64,000 nt of DNA from Desulfovibrio piger. Its GTDB lineage: Bacteria > Desulfobacterota > Desulfovibrionia > Desulfovibrionales > Desulfovibrionaceae. Position numbers and translations under genes: made by a program. This document shows positions 1-8,442 of the stretch, one piece after another. The stretch spans positions 1,059,001 through 1,123,000 of the forward strand of contig NZ_LT630450.1 in the NCBI RefSeq assembly GCF_900116045.1. The letters are read 5' to 3'. The number at the start of each line of letters is the position of its first letter. The first letter of the stretch is position 1. Below the pieces are notes generated by a model that searched no databases, was not told where the DNA came from, and saw nothing but the letters and a program-made list of their open reading frames with translations.

Positions 1-181
1 CACGTGTGGCGTGGACCATGGCGCGGGCTTCTTCCTGCCGGCCGTTCTTCAGCGCCACCGAGACCTTCACGGAGGTGTCCCGTTCCGTCTCGATGAAGTT
101 TCGCAGCCGCTTCACATAGAGCCCGCGCGTGGTATCCACGCGCGTCATGGCTTCCTTCCAGTCAAGGATTGCTTCGCTCAT
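1..181 (-). CDS. Hpt-like (histidine phosphotransfer) protein, N-terminal fragment
   Basis: An ATG at 179-181 on the minus strand opens a frame that runs off the left edge, giving about 60 residues. The stretch LYVKRLRNFIETERDT followed by ALKNGRQEEARAMVHATR resembles the helices of an Hpt phosphorelay domain, where the histidine in a motif like AHTLKG accepts phosphate. Here the candidate phosphoacceptor is the His in MVHATR. If this is right, the protein is a phosphorelay intermediate or part of a larger signalling protein in the cytoplasm. The family call rests on a short fragment and the rest of the gene is outside the window, so it is tentative. Confidence 0.45.
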   Translation of the reverse strand, partial: MSEAILDWKEAMTRVDTTRGLYVKRLRNFIETERDTSVKVSVALKNGRQEEARAMVHATR

Positions 182-276
182 AACCTTTCCCGTTATTGCT
201 CGTTCTGAATGATTCGGTGAATATGAAGGACAACTGTCGTGGAAGGCCGGAGACATGCCGGCCGAAAGGGCATGGA

Positions 277-1479
277 TCAGACGGAGAGGCTCCCGGGCAG
301 CACACTGAAAACGGCCCTGCTCCCGGGCTCAAGTCGCCCGTGGCCGGCAAGGCCCAGCGCGGCGGCCCCGTTCACAGTGAGGCACCGTATCAGGGCCTGC
401 GGGGCAACGTCCAGCGTTTCGCGCAAAAAAACGGCTTCCCGGCGCACATCCAGATCCGTGTTGGAGCTGAGGCCGTCCGTGCCCAGGCAGCACAGCAGAC
501 CGGACTCCAGCAGCGAGGCCACGGGCGCCGTGCCCACGGCCAGATGCTCGTTGGAACGGGGGCACAGGCACAGGGCGCTGCCGCTGGCGGCCAGGGCCTC
601 CACCTCGGCGGGCTCCAGCTGCACGCCGTGCACGGCCAGCGTGCCCGGGCCCAGCAGGCCCAGACGCCGGGCATAGGCCACGGGCCGCAGATGCGGCACG
701 GCCCAGTCTTCCGGCAGCACCATGCCCCGGTAGCAGTCCCACAGGGGGCCCTCGCCGTCGAGCAGCAGGCGCGTCTCGTCCTCGGATTCCGCCAGATGCA
801 GCGCGAAAGGCCGCCCCATCAGGCGGCACCACTGCCGCGCGTCCTGCAGCACCCGGGCATCCGTGGAATACAGGGCATGCCCGGCCGGGGCGCAGTGCGC
901 GGCCACTTCGGGCCGCGGCTCCAGCAGGGCGCGGCAGCGCGGCGGCCAGGGGCGCCCGCCGTCGATGAAGGGGGCCTGCCCGCCGAACCACTCGCAAAAA
1001 TGGGTCACGCCCATGCCATTCGCCCGCACGGCGGCATCCACCGCCAGCAGGCCGTCCCCGGCGTAATCGCCCACATGGGCCGTGCCCGCCGCGGCCATGT
1101 CCCGGCAGGCCAGGGCCAGGGCCGTGCCGTCGTGCTCTTCGCGCAGCAGGGCGATGAGGCTGCGCAGCCAGGCCGTGAACCCCGCGCCGAACAGCGTCCT
1201 GCCCGCCGTGTGCGACAGTTGCAGATGGCAGTGGGCATTGATGCAGCCGGGCATCAGGGTCACGTCGCCCATGTCCGTCACCGGGGTCGCGGCAGGCACG
1301 CGCACGCTCTTCCAGGGCAGCACGTCCAGCACACGCCCGCCGCGCACCAGCAGCGCGGCGTTGTCCAGTCCCCTGAGGGGACGGAAAAGGTCGCGGCCCG
1401 TGGCGGGGCGCTCCCCGAGCATGTCCAGGATGGTCCGCGCGCGGATGACGCGGAGCCTGTCGTCATGTTCCTGCAGCAT
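277..1479 (-). CDS. Amidohydrolase-family deaminase, possible aminodeoxyfutalosine deaminase
   Basis: 400 residues with the metal-dependent hydrolase plan. The first metal site is NAHCHLQLSH (His83 and His85), the second is HLAESEDE, then a His in LAVHGVQL and the catalytic Asp in CLGTDGLSSN. A near-C-terminal stretch (VNGAAALGL) is typical of cytosine/guanine-deaminase-like members. The HxHLxLS form is also seen in 6-aminodeoxyfutalosine deaminases of the futalosine menaquinone route, which suits an organism of this group, but that substrate is an inference. The ATG follows the stop of the upstream YitT gene by six bases, and the GGAG serving as ribosome site lies inside that gene's end, so the two are probably co-translated. 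Confidence 0.75.
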   Translation of the reverse strand: MLQEHDDRLRVIRARTILDMLGERPATGRDLFRPLRGLDNAALLVRGGRVLDVLPWKSVRVPAATPVTDMGDVTLMPGCINAHCHLQLSHTAGRTLFGAGFTAWLRSLIALLREEHDGTALALACRDMAAAGTAHVGDYAGDGLLAVDAAVRANGMGVTHFCEWFGGQAPFIDGGRPWPPRCRALLEPRPEVAAHCAPAGHALYSTDARVLQDARQWCRLMGRPFALHLAESEDETRLLLDGEGPLWDCYRGMVLPEDWAVPHLRPVAYARRLGLLGPGTLAVHGVQLEPAEVEALAASGSALCLCPRSNEHLAVGTAPVASLLESGLLCCLGTDGLSSNTDLDVRREAVFLRETLDVAPQALIRCLTVNGAAALGLAGHGRLEPGSRAVFSVLPGSLSV

Positions 1480-1485
1480 AGGGCA

Positions 1486-2349
1486 TCAGCTCCGGCGCGA
1501 GAACTGTCCGCCGGCAACGTAAAAGGTGTTTTCCACCACGAACAGGGCCTTGGGGTCCACCATGAAGACCAGGTTCTCCAGACGCTTGAGGGCCACATTG
1601 TTGGTGACGGTGAGCAATATCTCCCTGTCGCCGCCGGAGTAGGCCCCCTTGCCCCGGATCAGGGTCACGCCGAAACGCTCGCTGGCCAGGATGGCCTCAC
1701 TGACTTCCTCGCCCTTCTCGGAAATGATCATCACCAGCTTGCGGTGGTTGAACAGGCCCACCACGTATTCCAGGGTATTGGCCGAGATGAACATCATGAT
1801 GGTGGAGGCGATGATGATGTCCAGTGACAGGCTGAACGCGCCCGCCATGAAGATGCAGACGTTGACCGCGAAGCTGAACTGCCCGATGGGGATGTTCCAG
1901 CGCTGCTTCAGGGCCACGGCGATGATGTCCGTCCCGCCGCTGCTGCCCAGGGTGCGCAGCATCATGCCCACGCCGGCGCCGTGCAGCACCCCGGCCACCA
2001 CGGCGGCGTAGACCTCATTGTTGATGGGGATCTGGAAGTCCACGAACATGCCGAAGATGGTGGTGCAGATGGTGCCGTAGGCCGTATAGAGCAGGAAACG
2101 GCGCCCCACGAAGAACCAGCCCCAGACCCAGATGGGGATGGAGAGCAGCAGGTACCAGACCAGGGGCGTCAGCAGGCCGGTGGTATAGAACACCAGCAGG
2201 GCCATGCCCAGGACCCCGCCCGACAGCATGGCATGCGAGGCCACCACGCTCTTGATGCATACGGTGACGAAAAAGGCGCCGATGGTCAGCCAGAGCAGGT
2301 TCCACCAGACGGACTCTGCGAGCCTGCTGTTGTATGTTTTCAGCTTCAT
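1486..2349 (-). CDS. YitT-family membrane protein
   Basis: 287 residues. The first ~200 carry five or six hydrophobic segments (for example WWNLLWLTIGAFFVTV and AMLSGGVLGMALLVF) and the family-typical GSSGGTDIIA. The last ~70 form a soluble domain (VMIISEKGEEVSEAI through DREILLTVTN) of the DUF2179 type found at the C terminus of YitT proteins. The length matches the family. The function is not established; family members are inner-membrane proteins sometimes proposed to transport small solutes. It lies immediately upstream of the amidohydrolase gene and probably shares its transcript. Confidence 0.85.
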   Translation of the reverse strand: MKLKTYNSRLAESVWWNLLWLTIGAFFVTVCIKSVVASHAMLSGGVLGMALLVFYTTGLLTPLVWYLLLSIPIWVWGWFFVGRRFLLYTAYGTICTTIFGMFVDFQIPINNEVYAAVVAGVLHGAGVGMMLRTLGSSGGTDIIAVALKQRWNIPIGQFSFAVNVCIFMAGAFSLSLDIIIASTIMMFISANTLEYVVGLFNHRKLVMIISEKGEEVSEAILASERFGVTLIRGKGAYSGGDREILLTVTNNVALKRLENLVFMVDPKALFVVENTFYVAGGQFSRRS

Positions 2350-2517
2350 GGGTCTCCCGGATCGGAATGGTTACGGAGGAAGGCCGCGTGCCAGCCTTGA
2401 GACAGGGGCGAGGGAGCCCGTTCCGTCCGGGGCGGCGGCGCTCCGGCAGAAGAACGAAGCCCCCGGCGGGGCCGCGGGACCCGCGGCGGAGCGGTCCCGC
2501 TTCGCCCGGGGAGGATC

Positions 2518-3315
2518 TTAGAACAGGCCCAGCAGCATGCGCAGGGCCACGATGATGAGGAAGACGGCAAAGCCCTTCTTGAGCCTGGCCGTGGGCAGGG
2601 AATGGGAAAGCCTGGCGCCGAGGGGGGCCGTCATGAAGCTGGCGACGGCGATGCCGAGGAAGGCCGTCAGGTTCACGAAGCCCAGACAGCCGGCAGGCAG
2701 GCCGGGCGTGTTCCAGCCGCCCACGATATAGCCCAGCGTACCGGCCACGGCAATGGGGAAACCGATGGCGGCCGAGGTGCCCACGGCATGGTGCAGGGGC
2801 ACGTTGCAGAAGCTCATGAACGGCACGGAGAGCGTGCCGCCGCCGATGCCCACGAAACTGGAGACCAGGCCGATGATGCCGCCCACGCCGGCGGTGCCCA
2901 GGGGGCCGGGCATCTCGCGGCTGGCCGGGGGACGATAGCTGGAAAGCATCTGGAGGGACACGAAGCCCAAAAAGCAGATGAAGAAGACTTTCAGGAACAG
3001 GGTCGGCATATGGGTGGCCACCAGACCGCCCACAAAGGTCCCCAGCAGGATGCCGGGCGTGATGTTGCGGAAGATGTCCCAGTGGACGGCGCCGCGCTTG
3101 TGGTGGGCCCGGCTGCTGGAGATGGACGTGATCATGATGCTGGCCAGCGAGGTGCCCAGGGCCAGCTGCTGCACATACTCGGCAGGGATGCCCTGGCTGG
3201 GGAAGACCGCCACCAGCATGGGCACGATGACGATCCCGCCGCCCACGCCCAGCAGGCCGGCAAGCACACCGGCCACGGCGCCGCAGCACAGATAGACAAG
3301 GATGGAAACGAGCAT
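2518..3315 (-). CDS. TauE/SafE-family sulfite/anion exporter
   Basis: 265 residues from the chosen ATG at 3313-3315, which has GGAGG about ten bases upstream. An upstream in-frame ATG at 3387 would add a poorly hydrophobic, Arg-rich head and has no such site. The protein starts with the family signature GAVAGVLAGLLGVGGGIVIVP and repeats it in the second half (GIIGLVSSFVGIGGGTLSVP), the internal duplication usual for this inner-membrane family. Members export sulfite, sulfoacetate or related anions, or take up others. A sulfur substrate would suit a sulfate reducer but is inferred. It is transcribed away from pyrB. Confidence 0.85.
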   Translation of the reverse strand: MLVSILVYLCCGAVAGVLAGLLGVGGGIVIVPMLVAVFPSQGIPAEYVQQLALGTSLASIMITSISSSRAHHKRGAVHWDIFRNITPGILLGTFVGGLVATHMPTLFLKVFFICFLGFVSLQMLSSYRPPASREMPGPLGTAGVGGIIGLVSSFVGIGGGTLSVPFMSFCNVPLHHAVGTSAAIGFPIAVAGTLGYIVGGWNTPGLPAGCLGFVNLTAFLGIAVASFMTAPLGARLSHSLPTARLKKGFAVFLIIVALRMLLGLF

Positions 3316-3511
3316 GACGACCTTCCTCCATGACAGCGCAGGTCGTGCCCGGAGGCGCGATCGCGGTACGAAACGGCAGAAAAACAAAAAAAAGGCGCCG
3401 GATCACAGGCCCCGTCACGCCCCGGGTGCAGCCGCCGGACCTCTGCCGCCGGTCCGGCGCAATCCCCCAGAAAGTAGACAAAGCCCCCCAAGGCGTCAAC
3501 TGACTTTTTCC

Positions 3512-3540
3512 TTTACAAAGCGCCCGGCAGCGTCTAGTTT
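3512..3540 (+). promoter_or_regulatory. Likely sigma-70 promoter for the pyrBC leader
   Basis: TTTACA at 3512-3517 and TAGTTT at 3535-3540 with a 17-base spacer. The start point would be near 3547, almost on the ATG of the leader ORF, so translation of the leader could be leaderless or the true start could lie further upstream. Confidence 0.45.
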
Positions 3541-3547
3541 TGCCCCC

Positions 3548-3655
3548 ATGAAATGTCTGGCAACGTACCGCGGTGATCTGCGCCCTGTGAACGCCGTTCG
3601 CAGGGGTTCTGCCCGGTTTTTCTCTTGTCCCGCCGTTGAGCGGGCTTTTTTTTAA
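3548..3655 (+). CDS. Putative pyrB leader peptide (35 codons)
   Basis: A short frame from ATG 3548 to TAA 3653-3655 encodes about 35 residues, beginning [11 protein letters not shown] and ending PAVERAFF. It reads through a strong hairpin, a pyrimidine-rich stretch and then the whole intrinsic terminator, stopping inside the terminal T run. This is the layout of the E. coli pyrBI leader, where a ribosome closely following RNA polymerase keeps the terminator from folding when UTP is low. I see no good Shine-Dalgarno site, so translation is the weak point of the call. It could also be a chance open frame. Confidence 0.4.
   Translation: MKCLATYRGDLRPVNAVRRGSARFFSCPAVERAFF
3583..3605 (+). promoter_or_regulatory. 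Leader hairpin upstream of the pyrB attenuator
   Basis: CCCTGTGAAC (3583-3592), loop GCC, GTTCGCAGGG (3596-3605): a ten-pair stem with one G-T pair. It sits about 24 bases before the terminator stem, where a polymerase pause hairpin would be expected. Confidence 0.5.
3629..3653 (+). terminator. Intrinsic terminator / attenuator before pyrB
   Basis: CCCGC (3629-3633), loop CGTTGA, GCGGG (3640-3644), then C and eight T (3646-3653). There is no plus-strand gene upstream for it to end, and pyrB starts 23 bases later, so it most likely works as an attenuator. The sequence just before it (3615-3630) is T- and C-rich, as expected of a UTP-sensitive pause. Confidence 0.65.
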
Positions 3656-3675
3656 TCCTGCAACCCCACGACGCC

Positions 3676-4629
3676 ATGACTACAGATACTACGTACCGCT
3701 GGCCGCACAAAGACCTGCTGGACGTCACCCAGCTCGACGCACAGGACGTGCGCCATCTGCTGAACGTGGCCGCCAGTTTCCAGGAAATCAACCTGAGACC
3801 CGTCAAAAAGGTGCCCACCCTCAAGGGCAAGACCGTGGTGCTCTTCTTCGTGGAGAACAGCACCCGCACCAAGACCTCTTTCGATGTGGCCGGCAAACGC
3901 CTGTCAGCCGACACCTACTCCCTGGCCAAGTCCGGTTCCAGCCTCAACAAGGGCGAGAGCCTCAAGGACACGGCCCTGACCCTGCAGGCCATGGGGCCTG
4001 ACGTCATCGTCATCCGGCATCCCAGCAGCGGTGCGGCCCAGTTCCTGGCGGAGCGCGTCTCCTGCGGCATCGTCAACGGCGGTGACGGCTGGCATGCCCA
4101 TCCCACCCAGGCCCTGCTGGACAGCTTCGCCCTGCGGCAGGTCTGGGGCGATGCCTTTGCCGGCAAGCAGGTGCTCATCCTGGGCGATATCGCCCACAGC
4201 CGCGTGGCCCGCTCCAACGTGCACCTGCTCACCATGCTGGGCGCCAGGGTGCGCCTGTGCGCGCCGCGCACCCTGCTGCCCGCCGGTGTGGAATCCTGGC
4301 CCGTGGACGTGTACGGCGACCTCAACCAGGCCGTGCGCGATACCGATGCCGTCATGTGCCTGCGCCTGCAGCTGGAACGCCAGCAGGCGGGCCTGCTGCC
4401 CGACCTGGCCGAATACTCGCGCCGCTTCTGCCTGACCGAACGCCATCTGGAGCTCACCCACCCCGGCGTGAAGGTTCTGCATCCCGGCCCCATGAACCGC
4501 GGGCTGGAGATTTCCGACGACGTGGCCGACGACCCGCGCAGCCTGGTCCTCGATCAGGTGGCCTCCGGTGTGGCCACCCGCATGGCCGTCCTGTACCTGC
4601 TGGCCACCCGTAACGATGGAGGTTGCTAA
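3676..4629 (+). CDS. pyrB: Aspartate carbamoyltransferase catalytic subunit
   Basis: 317 residues, normal for the family. It condenses carbamoyl phosphate with aspartate, the committed step of pyrimidine synthesis. The carbamoyl-phosphate loop STRTKTSF begins at residue 62, HPTQ is at 142-145, and HPGPMNRG near the C terminus completes the active site. The last codons contain GGAGG, which serves as the ribosome site of pyrC; the TAA is directly followed by the pyrC ATG, so the two are translationally coupled. No pyrI regulatory subunit is adjacent. Control probably comes from the attenuator-like leader upstream. Confidence 0.96.
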   Translation: MTTDTTYRWPHKDLLDVTQLDAQDVRHLLNVAASFQEINLRPVKKVPTLKGKTVVLFFVENSTRTKTSFDVAGKRLSADTYSLAKSGSSLNKGESLKDTALTLQAMGPDVIVIRHPSSGAAQFLAERVSCGIVNGGDGWHAHPTQALLDSFALRQVWGDAFAGKQVLILGDIAHSRVARSNVHLLTMLGARVRLCAPRTLLPAGVESWPVDVYGDLNQAVRDTDAVMCLRLQLERQQAGLLPDLAEYSRRFCLTERHLELTHPGVKVLHPGPMNRGLEISDDVADDPRSLVLDQVASGVATRMAVLYLLATRNDGGC

Positions 4630-5892
4630 ATGACCCTGTGCATCAAGAACGCCCGCCACCTGGACGCCCCCGTGGACCTGCTGGTGCGGGACGGCAAGAT
4701 CGTGACCATGACCCCCGCCGGCCACCATGCCGCGCCTGAAGGCAGCCGGATCGTGGACGCCCGCGGCCTGATCCTCATGCCCAGCATGGTGGATGCCCAT
4801 GTCCATCTGCGCGAGCCCGGCTTCGAGTACAAGGAAGACATCAATACCGGTCTGGAAGCCGCCGCCCGCGGCGGTTTCGGTTCGGTCATGTGCATGGCCA
4901 ACACCAGGCCCGTCAACGACAACGCCAGCGTCACCCGCTTCATGCTGGACCGCGCCGCCCAGACCCATCCCCACGGTCCGCGCCTCTGCCCCATCGCCGC
5001 CGCCACCGTGGGCCTGGCCGGTGAGGAGATGGCCCCCCTGCAGGAGCTCAAGGACGCTGGCTGCGTGGCCGTCTCCAACGATGGCCGCCCCATGCCCGGC
5101 ACCGAACTGCTGCGCCGCGTCATGGAATACGGCGCCGACCTGGGCCTGACCTTCATCGATCACTGCGAGGACAGCACCCTGGCCCGCGGCTGGGTGATGA
5201 ACGAAGGCCCCCTCAGCGGCAGCCTGGGCGTCAAGGGCCAGCCCCCGGTGGGCGAGGCCGTGCAGGCCGCCCGCGACATCATGCTGGCCGAATACCTGAA
5301 CCTGCCCGTGCACATCGCCCACGTCTCCAGCGCCCTCACCGTGGACATCATCGCCTGGGGCAAGGCCCGCGGCGTCAGGGTCACGGCCGAGACCTGCCCC
5401 CATTACCTGACGCTGGATGAATCCGCGCTGGACGGCTACAACACCAACGCCAAGGTCAGCCCGCCGCTGCGCCGCCCCGAAGACCGCGAGGCCCTGCGCC
5501 GGGCCATCAAGGACGGCACCATCGACATCCTGGCCACCGACCACGCCCCCCACGCCGCCCACGAGAAGGAACGTACCCTGGACGAGGCCCCCTGCGGCTT
5601 CACCGGCATGGATCTGGCCCTGACCCTGACCTGGCGGCTGGTGCGCGAAGGCGTCATCAGCGAGGCCGACCTGCACCGCCTCTGGAGCGTGCGCCCGGCC
5701 GAGATCTTCAAGCTGCCCCTCAACCGTTTCGAGCCCGGTGATCCGGCCGACTTCTTCCTCTTCGATCCCGAAGAAACGTGGACCGTCAGCCGCGAGACCC
5801 TGTACTCCAAGAGCTGCAACACCCCCTTCCTGGGCCAGGAGATGCAGGGCCGCGTCCGCCATCACTGGCTGGGCGGCGTACAGCTGTTCTAG
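4630..5892 (+). CDS. pyrC: Dihydroorotase (class I)
   Basis: 420 residues. It closes carbamoyl-aspartate to dihydroorotate, the step after PyrB. The binuclear zinc site is visible as DAHVHLREPG near residue 55, then ITFIDHCED-type and HIAHVSS histidine motifs, and the catalytic DHAPH near residue 304. The overall length and the motifs match the bacterial class I enzymes rather than the shorter E. coli PyrC type. It follows pyrB without a gap and uses a GGAGG inside the end of pyrB. A strong terminator lies 26 bases after the stop. Confidence 0.94.
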   Translation: MTLCIKNARHLDAPVDLLVRDGKIVTMTPAGHHAAPEGSRIVDARGLILMPSMVDAHVHLREPGFEYKEDINTGLEAAARGGFGSVMCMANTRPVNDNASVTRFMLDRAAQTHPHGPRLCPIAAATVGLAGEEMAPLQELKDAGCVAVSNDGRPMPGTELLRRVMEYGADLGLTFIDHCEDSTLARGWVMNEGPLSGSLGVKGQPPVGEAVQAARDIMLAEYLNLPVHIAHVSSALTVDIIAWGKARGVRVTAETCPHYLTLDESALDGYNTNAKVSPPLRRPEDREALRRAIKDGTIDILATDHAPHAAHEKERTLDEAPCGFTGMDLALTLTWRLVREGVISEADLHRLWSVRPAEIFKLPLNRFEPGDPADFFLFDPEETWTVSRETLYSKSCNTPFLGQEMQGRVRHHWLGGVQLF

Positions 5893-5918
5893 AAACAGGG
5901 AAAAGCCCTTGTAACCTT

Positions 5919-5963
5919 GTGCCATGCCCGAACGGTGTCTGTGCCGACGGGCATGGCACTTTT
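5919..5963 (+). terminator. pyrBC terminator
   Basis: GTGCCATGCCCG (5919-5930) pairs with CGGGCATGGCAC (5948-5959), a perfect 12-bp stem, followed by TTTT. The rest of 5964-6403 holds no gene I can support, only a TACCTTTG-TCG-CAAAGGTA palindrome at 6012-6030 and the second terminator below. Confidence 0.85.
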
Positions 5964-6125
5964 CGTCGCATGGGGGAAAGGGATCCCTGCATCGCGGCTG
6001 CTGGTGACAGATACCTTTGTCGCAAAGGTACGGACTGCGGCCGACGTTGTGCCCGCACACGGAGGATATTTCCACCGCTGCCGGACATTTGCCGAGCATT
6101 GACGGACGCAGCCGCACGGACGCGG

Positions 6126-6158
6126 AAAGGCACCTTTGAGAAACAAAAGTGCCTTTTT
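6126..6158 (+). terminator. Second intrinsic terminator before the MEMO1 gene
   Basis: AAAGGCAC-C-TTTG (6126-6138), loop AGAAA, CAAA-A-GTGCC (6144-6153) followed by a T-rich tail. One mismatched pair interrupts an otherwise complete stem. Confidence 0.65.
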
Positions 6159-6403
6159 CTTTTTCATATGGTCATGGCCTGCCCCAAAGGAAGCGGGGGC
6201 GGAGTACGCACATCATGGCCAGACCCGTACACGGCTCTTGCGGAAGGGCTGTCGGCGCCCCTCCGCAGACCGTTCCCTGCCGTTATCGCCTCTTTCCTCC
6301 GGTCGTCTTTTCCCGCCGGGAAAGCCGTCCGCTCCCGCTGGCCTTTGTCCGCCGCCGGCGCTATGCTTCTTCCAGTCCAAGATCTTTTCGGGAGGATACC
6401 GCC

Positions 6404-7273
6404 ATGCATCTTCGCCAGCCTGCTGTCGCAGGCCGTTTTTATACTGATGTCCCGGCCGATCTGCGTGCCGAAGTGGAGTCGTTCCTGAAACAGGGGGCGG
6501 CCCTGCCCGCTTCGGCCCTCGCCGCCGGGGATGCGGACCGTCTGGCGGGGCTCATGCTCCCCCATGCCGGGCATGTCTACAGCGGCCGGGTCATCGGCGC
6601 CACCCTGGCCCATGTGCGCCTGCCGCGCACCGTCTTCCTGCTCTGCCCCAACCACACCGGCCTGGGCACGCCCCTGTCCGTCTGGCCCGCCGGTGCCTGG
6701 CAGACCCCGCTGGGCCCCGTGCCCGTGGACGGCGAGATGGCCCGCCTGCTCTGCGAGGCCGACGAGGATTTCAGCGCCGATGTCATGGGCCATGTACGGG
6801 AACACAGCATCGAGGTCCTGCTGCCCTTCCTCCAGGTCTGCGCGGGCGATGCCCCCCTGCATGTGGTGCCGGTCTGCGTGGGCACCGGGCAGGCCCCCGT
6901 GCTGCGCACCGCCGGCCAGCGTCTGGCCCGGGTGCTGGAACGCTGCCGGGTCCGCGACGGCCGGCGCCCCCTGCTGCTGGTCAGCTCGGACATGAACCAC
7001 TACGAAGACCAGCAGACCACCCTGCGCAAGGACGACCTGGCCCTGGAGGCCGCCCTCAGGGGCGATGCCGATGCCCTGCTGGTCACCGTGGCCCGGGAAG
7101 GCATCAGCATGTGCGGGGCCGCGCCGCTGGCCCTGGCGTTCTACGCCCTGCGCGCCTGGGCGCCCGGTGCGGCAGTGCGCGCCACCCTGGTCATGCACGA
7201 GACGTCCGCCGCGGTGTCGCACGATACGGAACACGTCGTGGGCTATGCCGGACTGCGTATCTTCAGCTGCTGA
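6404..7273 (+). CDS. MEMO1-family (AmmeMemoRadiSam system protein B) protein
   Basis: 289 residues from ATG 6404, with GGAGG at 6391-6395; the longer upstream frame has no such site. The N terminus MHLRQPAVAGRFYT, then LMLPHAGHVYSGRVIG, FLLCPNHTG, the LLVSSDMNHY stretch and CGAAPLALAFYALRA are the conserved blocks of the MEMO1 family, which resembles non-haem iron dioxygenases such as LigB. Bacterial members often sit with AMMECR1 and radical SAM partners; neither partner is next to it here. The exact reaction is unknown. It stands alone between pyrC and the hydrogenase genes. Confidence 0.85.
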   Translation: MHLRQPAVAGRFYTDVPADLRAEVESFLKQGAALPASALAAGDADRLAGLMLPHAGHVYSGRVIGATLAHVRLPRTVFLLCPNHTGLGTPLSVWPAGAWQTPLGPVPVDGEMARLLCEADEDFSADVMGHVREHSIEVLLPFLQVCAGDAPLHVVPVCVGTGQAPVLRTAGQRLARVLERCRVRDGRRPLLLVSSDMNHYEDQQTTLRKDDLALEAALRGDADALLVTVAREGISMCGAAPLALAFYALRAWAPGAAVRATLVMHETSAAVSHDTEHVVGYAGLRIFSC

Positions 7274-7344
7274 AAGGCCCGTCAAAAAAACACGCAAAGA
7301 GCTCGGAATCCCTTGTCCCAAGCCTGTTTCTTCGGATTGTTACG

Positions 7345-7373
7345 TTGACACAATCTTCCGGCCTTGGTACATC
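7345..7373 (+). promoter_or_regulatory. Likely promoter of hysBA
   Basis: TTGACA at 7345-7350, 17-base spacer, TACATC at 7368-7373. A short inverted repeat, ATTGT (7336-7340) and ACAAT (7350-7354), overlaps the -35 box and could be a regulator site, although its spacing does not match the FNR, HcpR or Rex patterns I know. Confidence 0.5.
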
Positions 7374-7444
7374 CATATTACTTATGTCATTTGGCATAAC
7401 CCGACTGCCGTTTTTTTTCACTACGCCAACATGAGGAGGCATGC

Positions 7445-8395
7445 ATGAGTCTCAACAGGCGTGATTTCGTCAAACTGTGCACCGGCACAGTGGCGGGTTT
7501 CGGCGTGGCGCAGATGTTCCATCCTGCGGTGCGCGAAGCCCTGGCCGGCACGTTGACTGGCGAGCGCCCCCCTGTCATCTGGCTGCAGGGACAGGGCTGT
7601 ACCGGCTGTTCAGTGTCGCTGCTGAACAACGTCAACCCCTCCATCGCTGATGTGCTGCTGAAGATCATCAGCCTCGAGTACCATCCTACCGTCATGGGCG
7701 GTGAAGGCCACGACGCCTACACCCACATGATGAACATTGCCAAGAACTTCAAGGGCAAGTTCTTCCTGGCCATCGAGGGTTCCATCCCGCTGGCCAAGGA
7801 TGGTCGCTACTGCGTGGTGGCCGAAGAGGGCCACACCGAGATCACCATGGCCGACCTGGTCAAAAAGCTGGCTCCCGACGCCGCCGCCGTGCTGGCCCTG
7901 GGTACCTGCGCTGCCTACGGCGGCATCCCCGCCGCCAAGGGTTCCGTGACCGAAGCCGTGGGGACCGGCGCCCTGCTCAAGCAGGCCGGTATCAAGACCC
8001 CCGTGGTCAACATCCCCGGCTGCCCGCCCCAGCCCGACTGGATCGTGGGCACCATCGCCCTGGCCCTCCAGAAGATCAAGGAAAAGGGCCTGGAAGCCGG
8101 TCTGGCCGAAGTGGTCTCCCTGCTGGACAGCGAAGGCCGTCCGCTGCCTTTCTACGGTCGCAACGTGCACGAGAACTGCCCCTATCTGGGCAAGTACGAC
8201 GAAGGCAAGTTCTCCGCCACCTTCACCGAGAAGGACGGCTGCCGCTACGACCTGGGCTGCAAGGGCCCCGGTGCGTACTGCGACTCGTTTGAACGCAAAT
8301 GGAACGGTGTCAACTGGTGCGTGGCCAACGCCATCTGCATCGGCTGCACCGAGCCCACGTTCCCCGACGGACAGAGCCCCTTCTACAGCAACTAG
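7445..8395 (+). CDS. hysB: Periplasmic [NiFeSe] hydrogenase small subunit
   Basis: 316 residues. It carries the iron-sulfur clusters that pass electrons between the active site in HysA and periplasmic cytochrome c3. The N terminus holds a Tat signal (RRDFVKL at residues 5-11, then a hydrophobic stretch ending near Ala34), which exports the folded heterodimer. Proximal-cluster cysteines are in GQGCTGCSVSLLN, with the partner motifs GTCAAYGG and VNIPGCPPQPDW; distal and medial cluster cysteines are in HENCPYLGKY, CRYDLGCKGPGAYC and ANAICIGC. The ending without a membrane anchor fits the soluble periplasmic type. AGGAGG lies five bases before the ATG. hysA follows after 47 bases, the order usual in Desulfovibrio. 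Confidence 0.95.
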   Translation: MSLNRRDFVKLCTGTVAGFGVAQMFHPAVREALAGTLTGERPPVIWLQGQGCTGCSVSLLNNVNPSIADVLLKIISLEYHPTVMGGEGHDAYTHMMNIAKNFKGKFFLAIEGSIPLAKDGRYCVVAEEGHTEITMADLVKKLAPDAAAVLALGTCAAYGGIPAAKGSVTEAVGTGALLKQAGIKTPVVNIPGCPPQPDWIVGTIALALQKIKEKGLEAGLAEVVSLLDSEGRPLPFYGRNVHENCPYLGKYDEGKFSATFTEKDGCRYDLGCKGPGAYCDSFERKWNGVNWCVANAICIGCTEPTFPDGQSPFYSN

Positions 8396-8442
8396 AAGCG
8401 GCCCGGCGTTTCCATTTTTTCTGACGTTCAAAGGAGAGCTTT

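Noticed and set aside
7384..7410. Sigma-54 promoter upstream of hysB (TTGGCATAACCC...)
   Set aside because: The GG and GC elements are not at the required spacing; the TTGACA-17-TACATC pair fits better.
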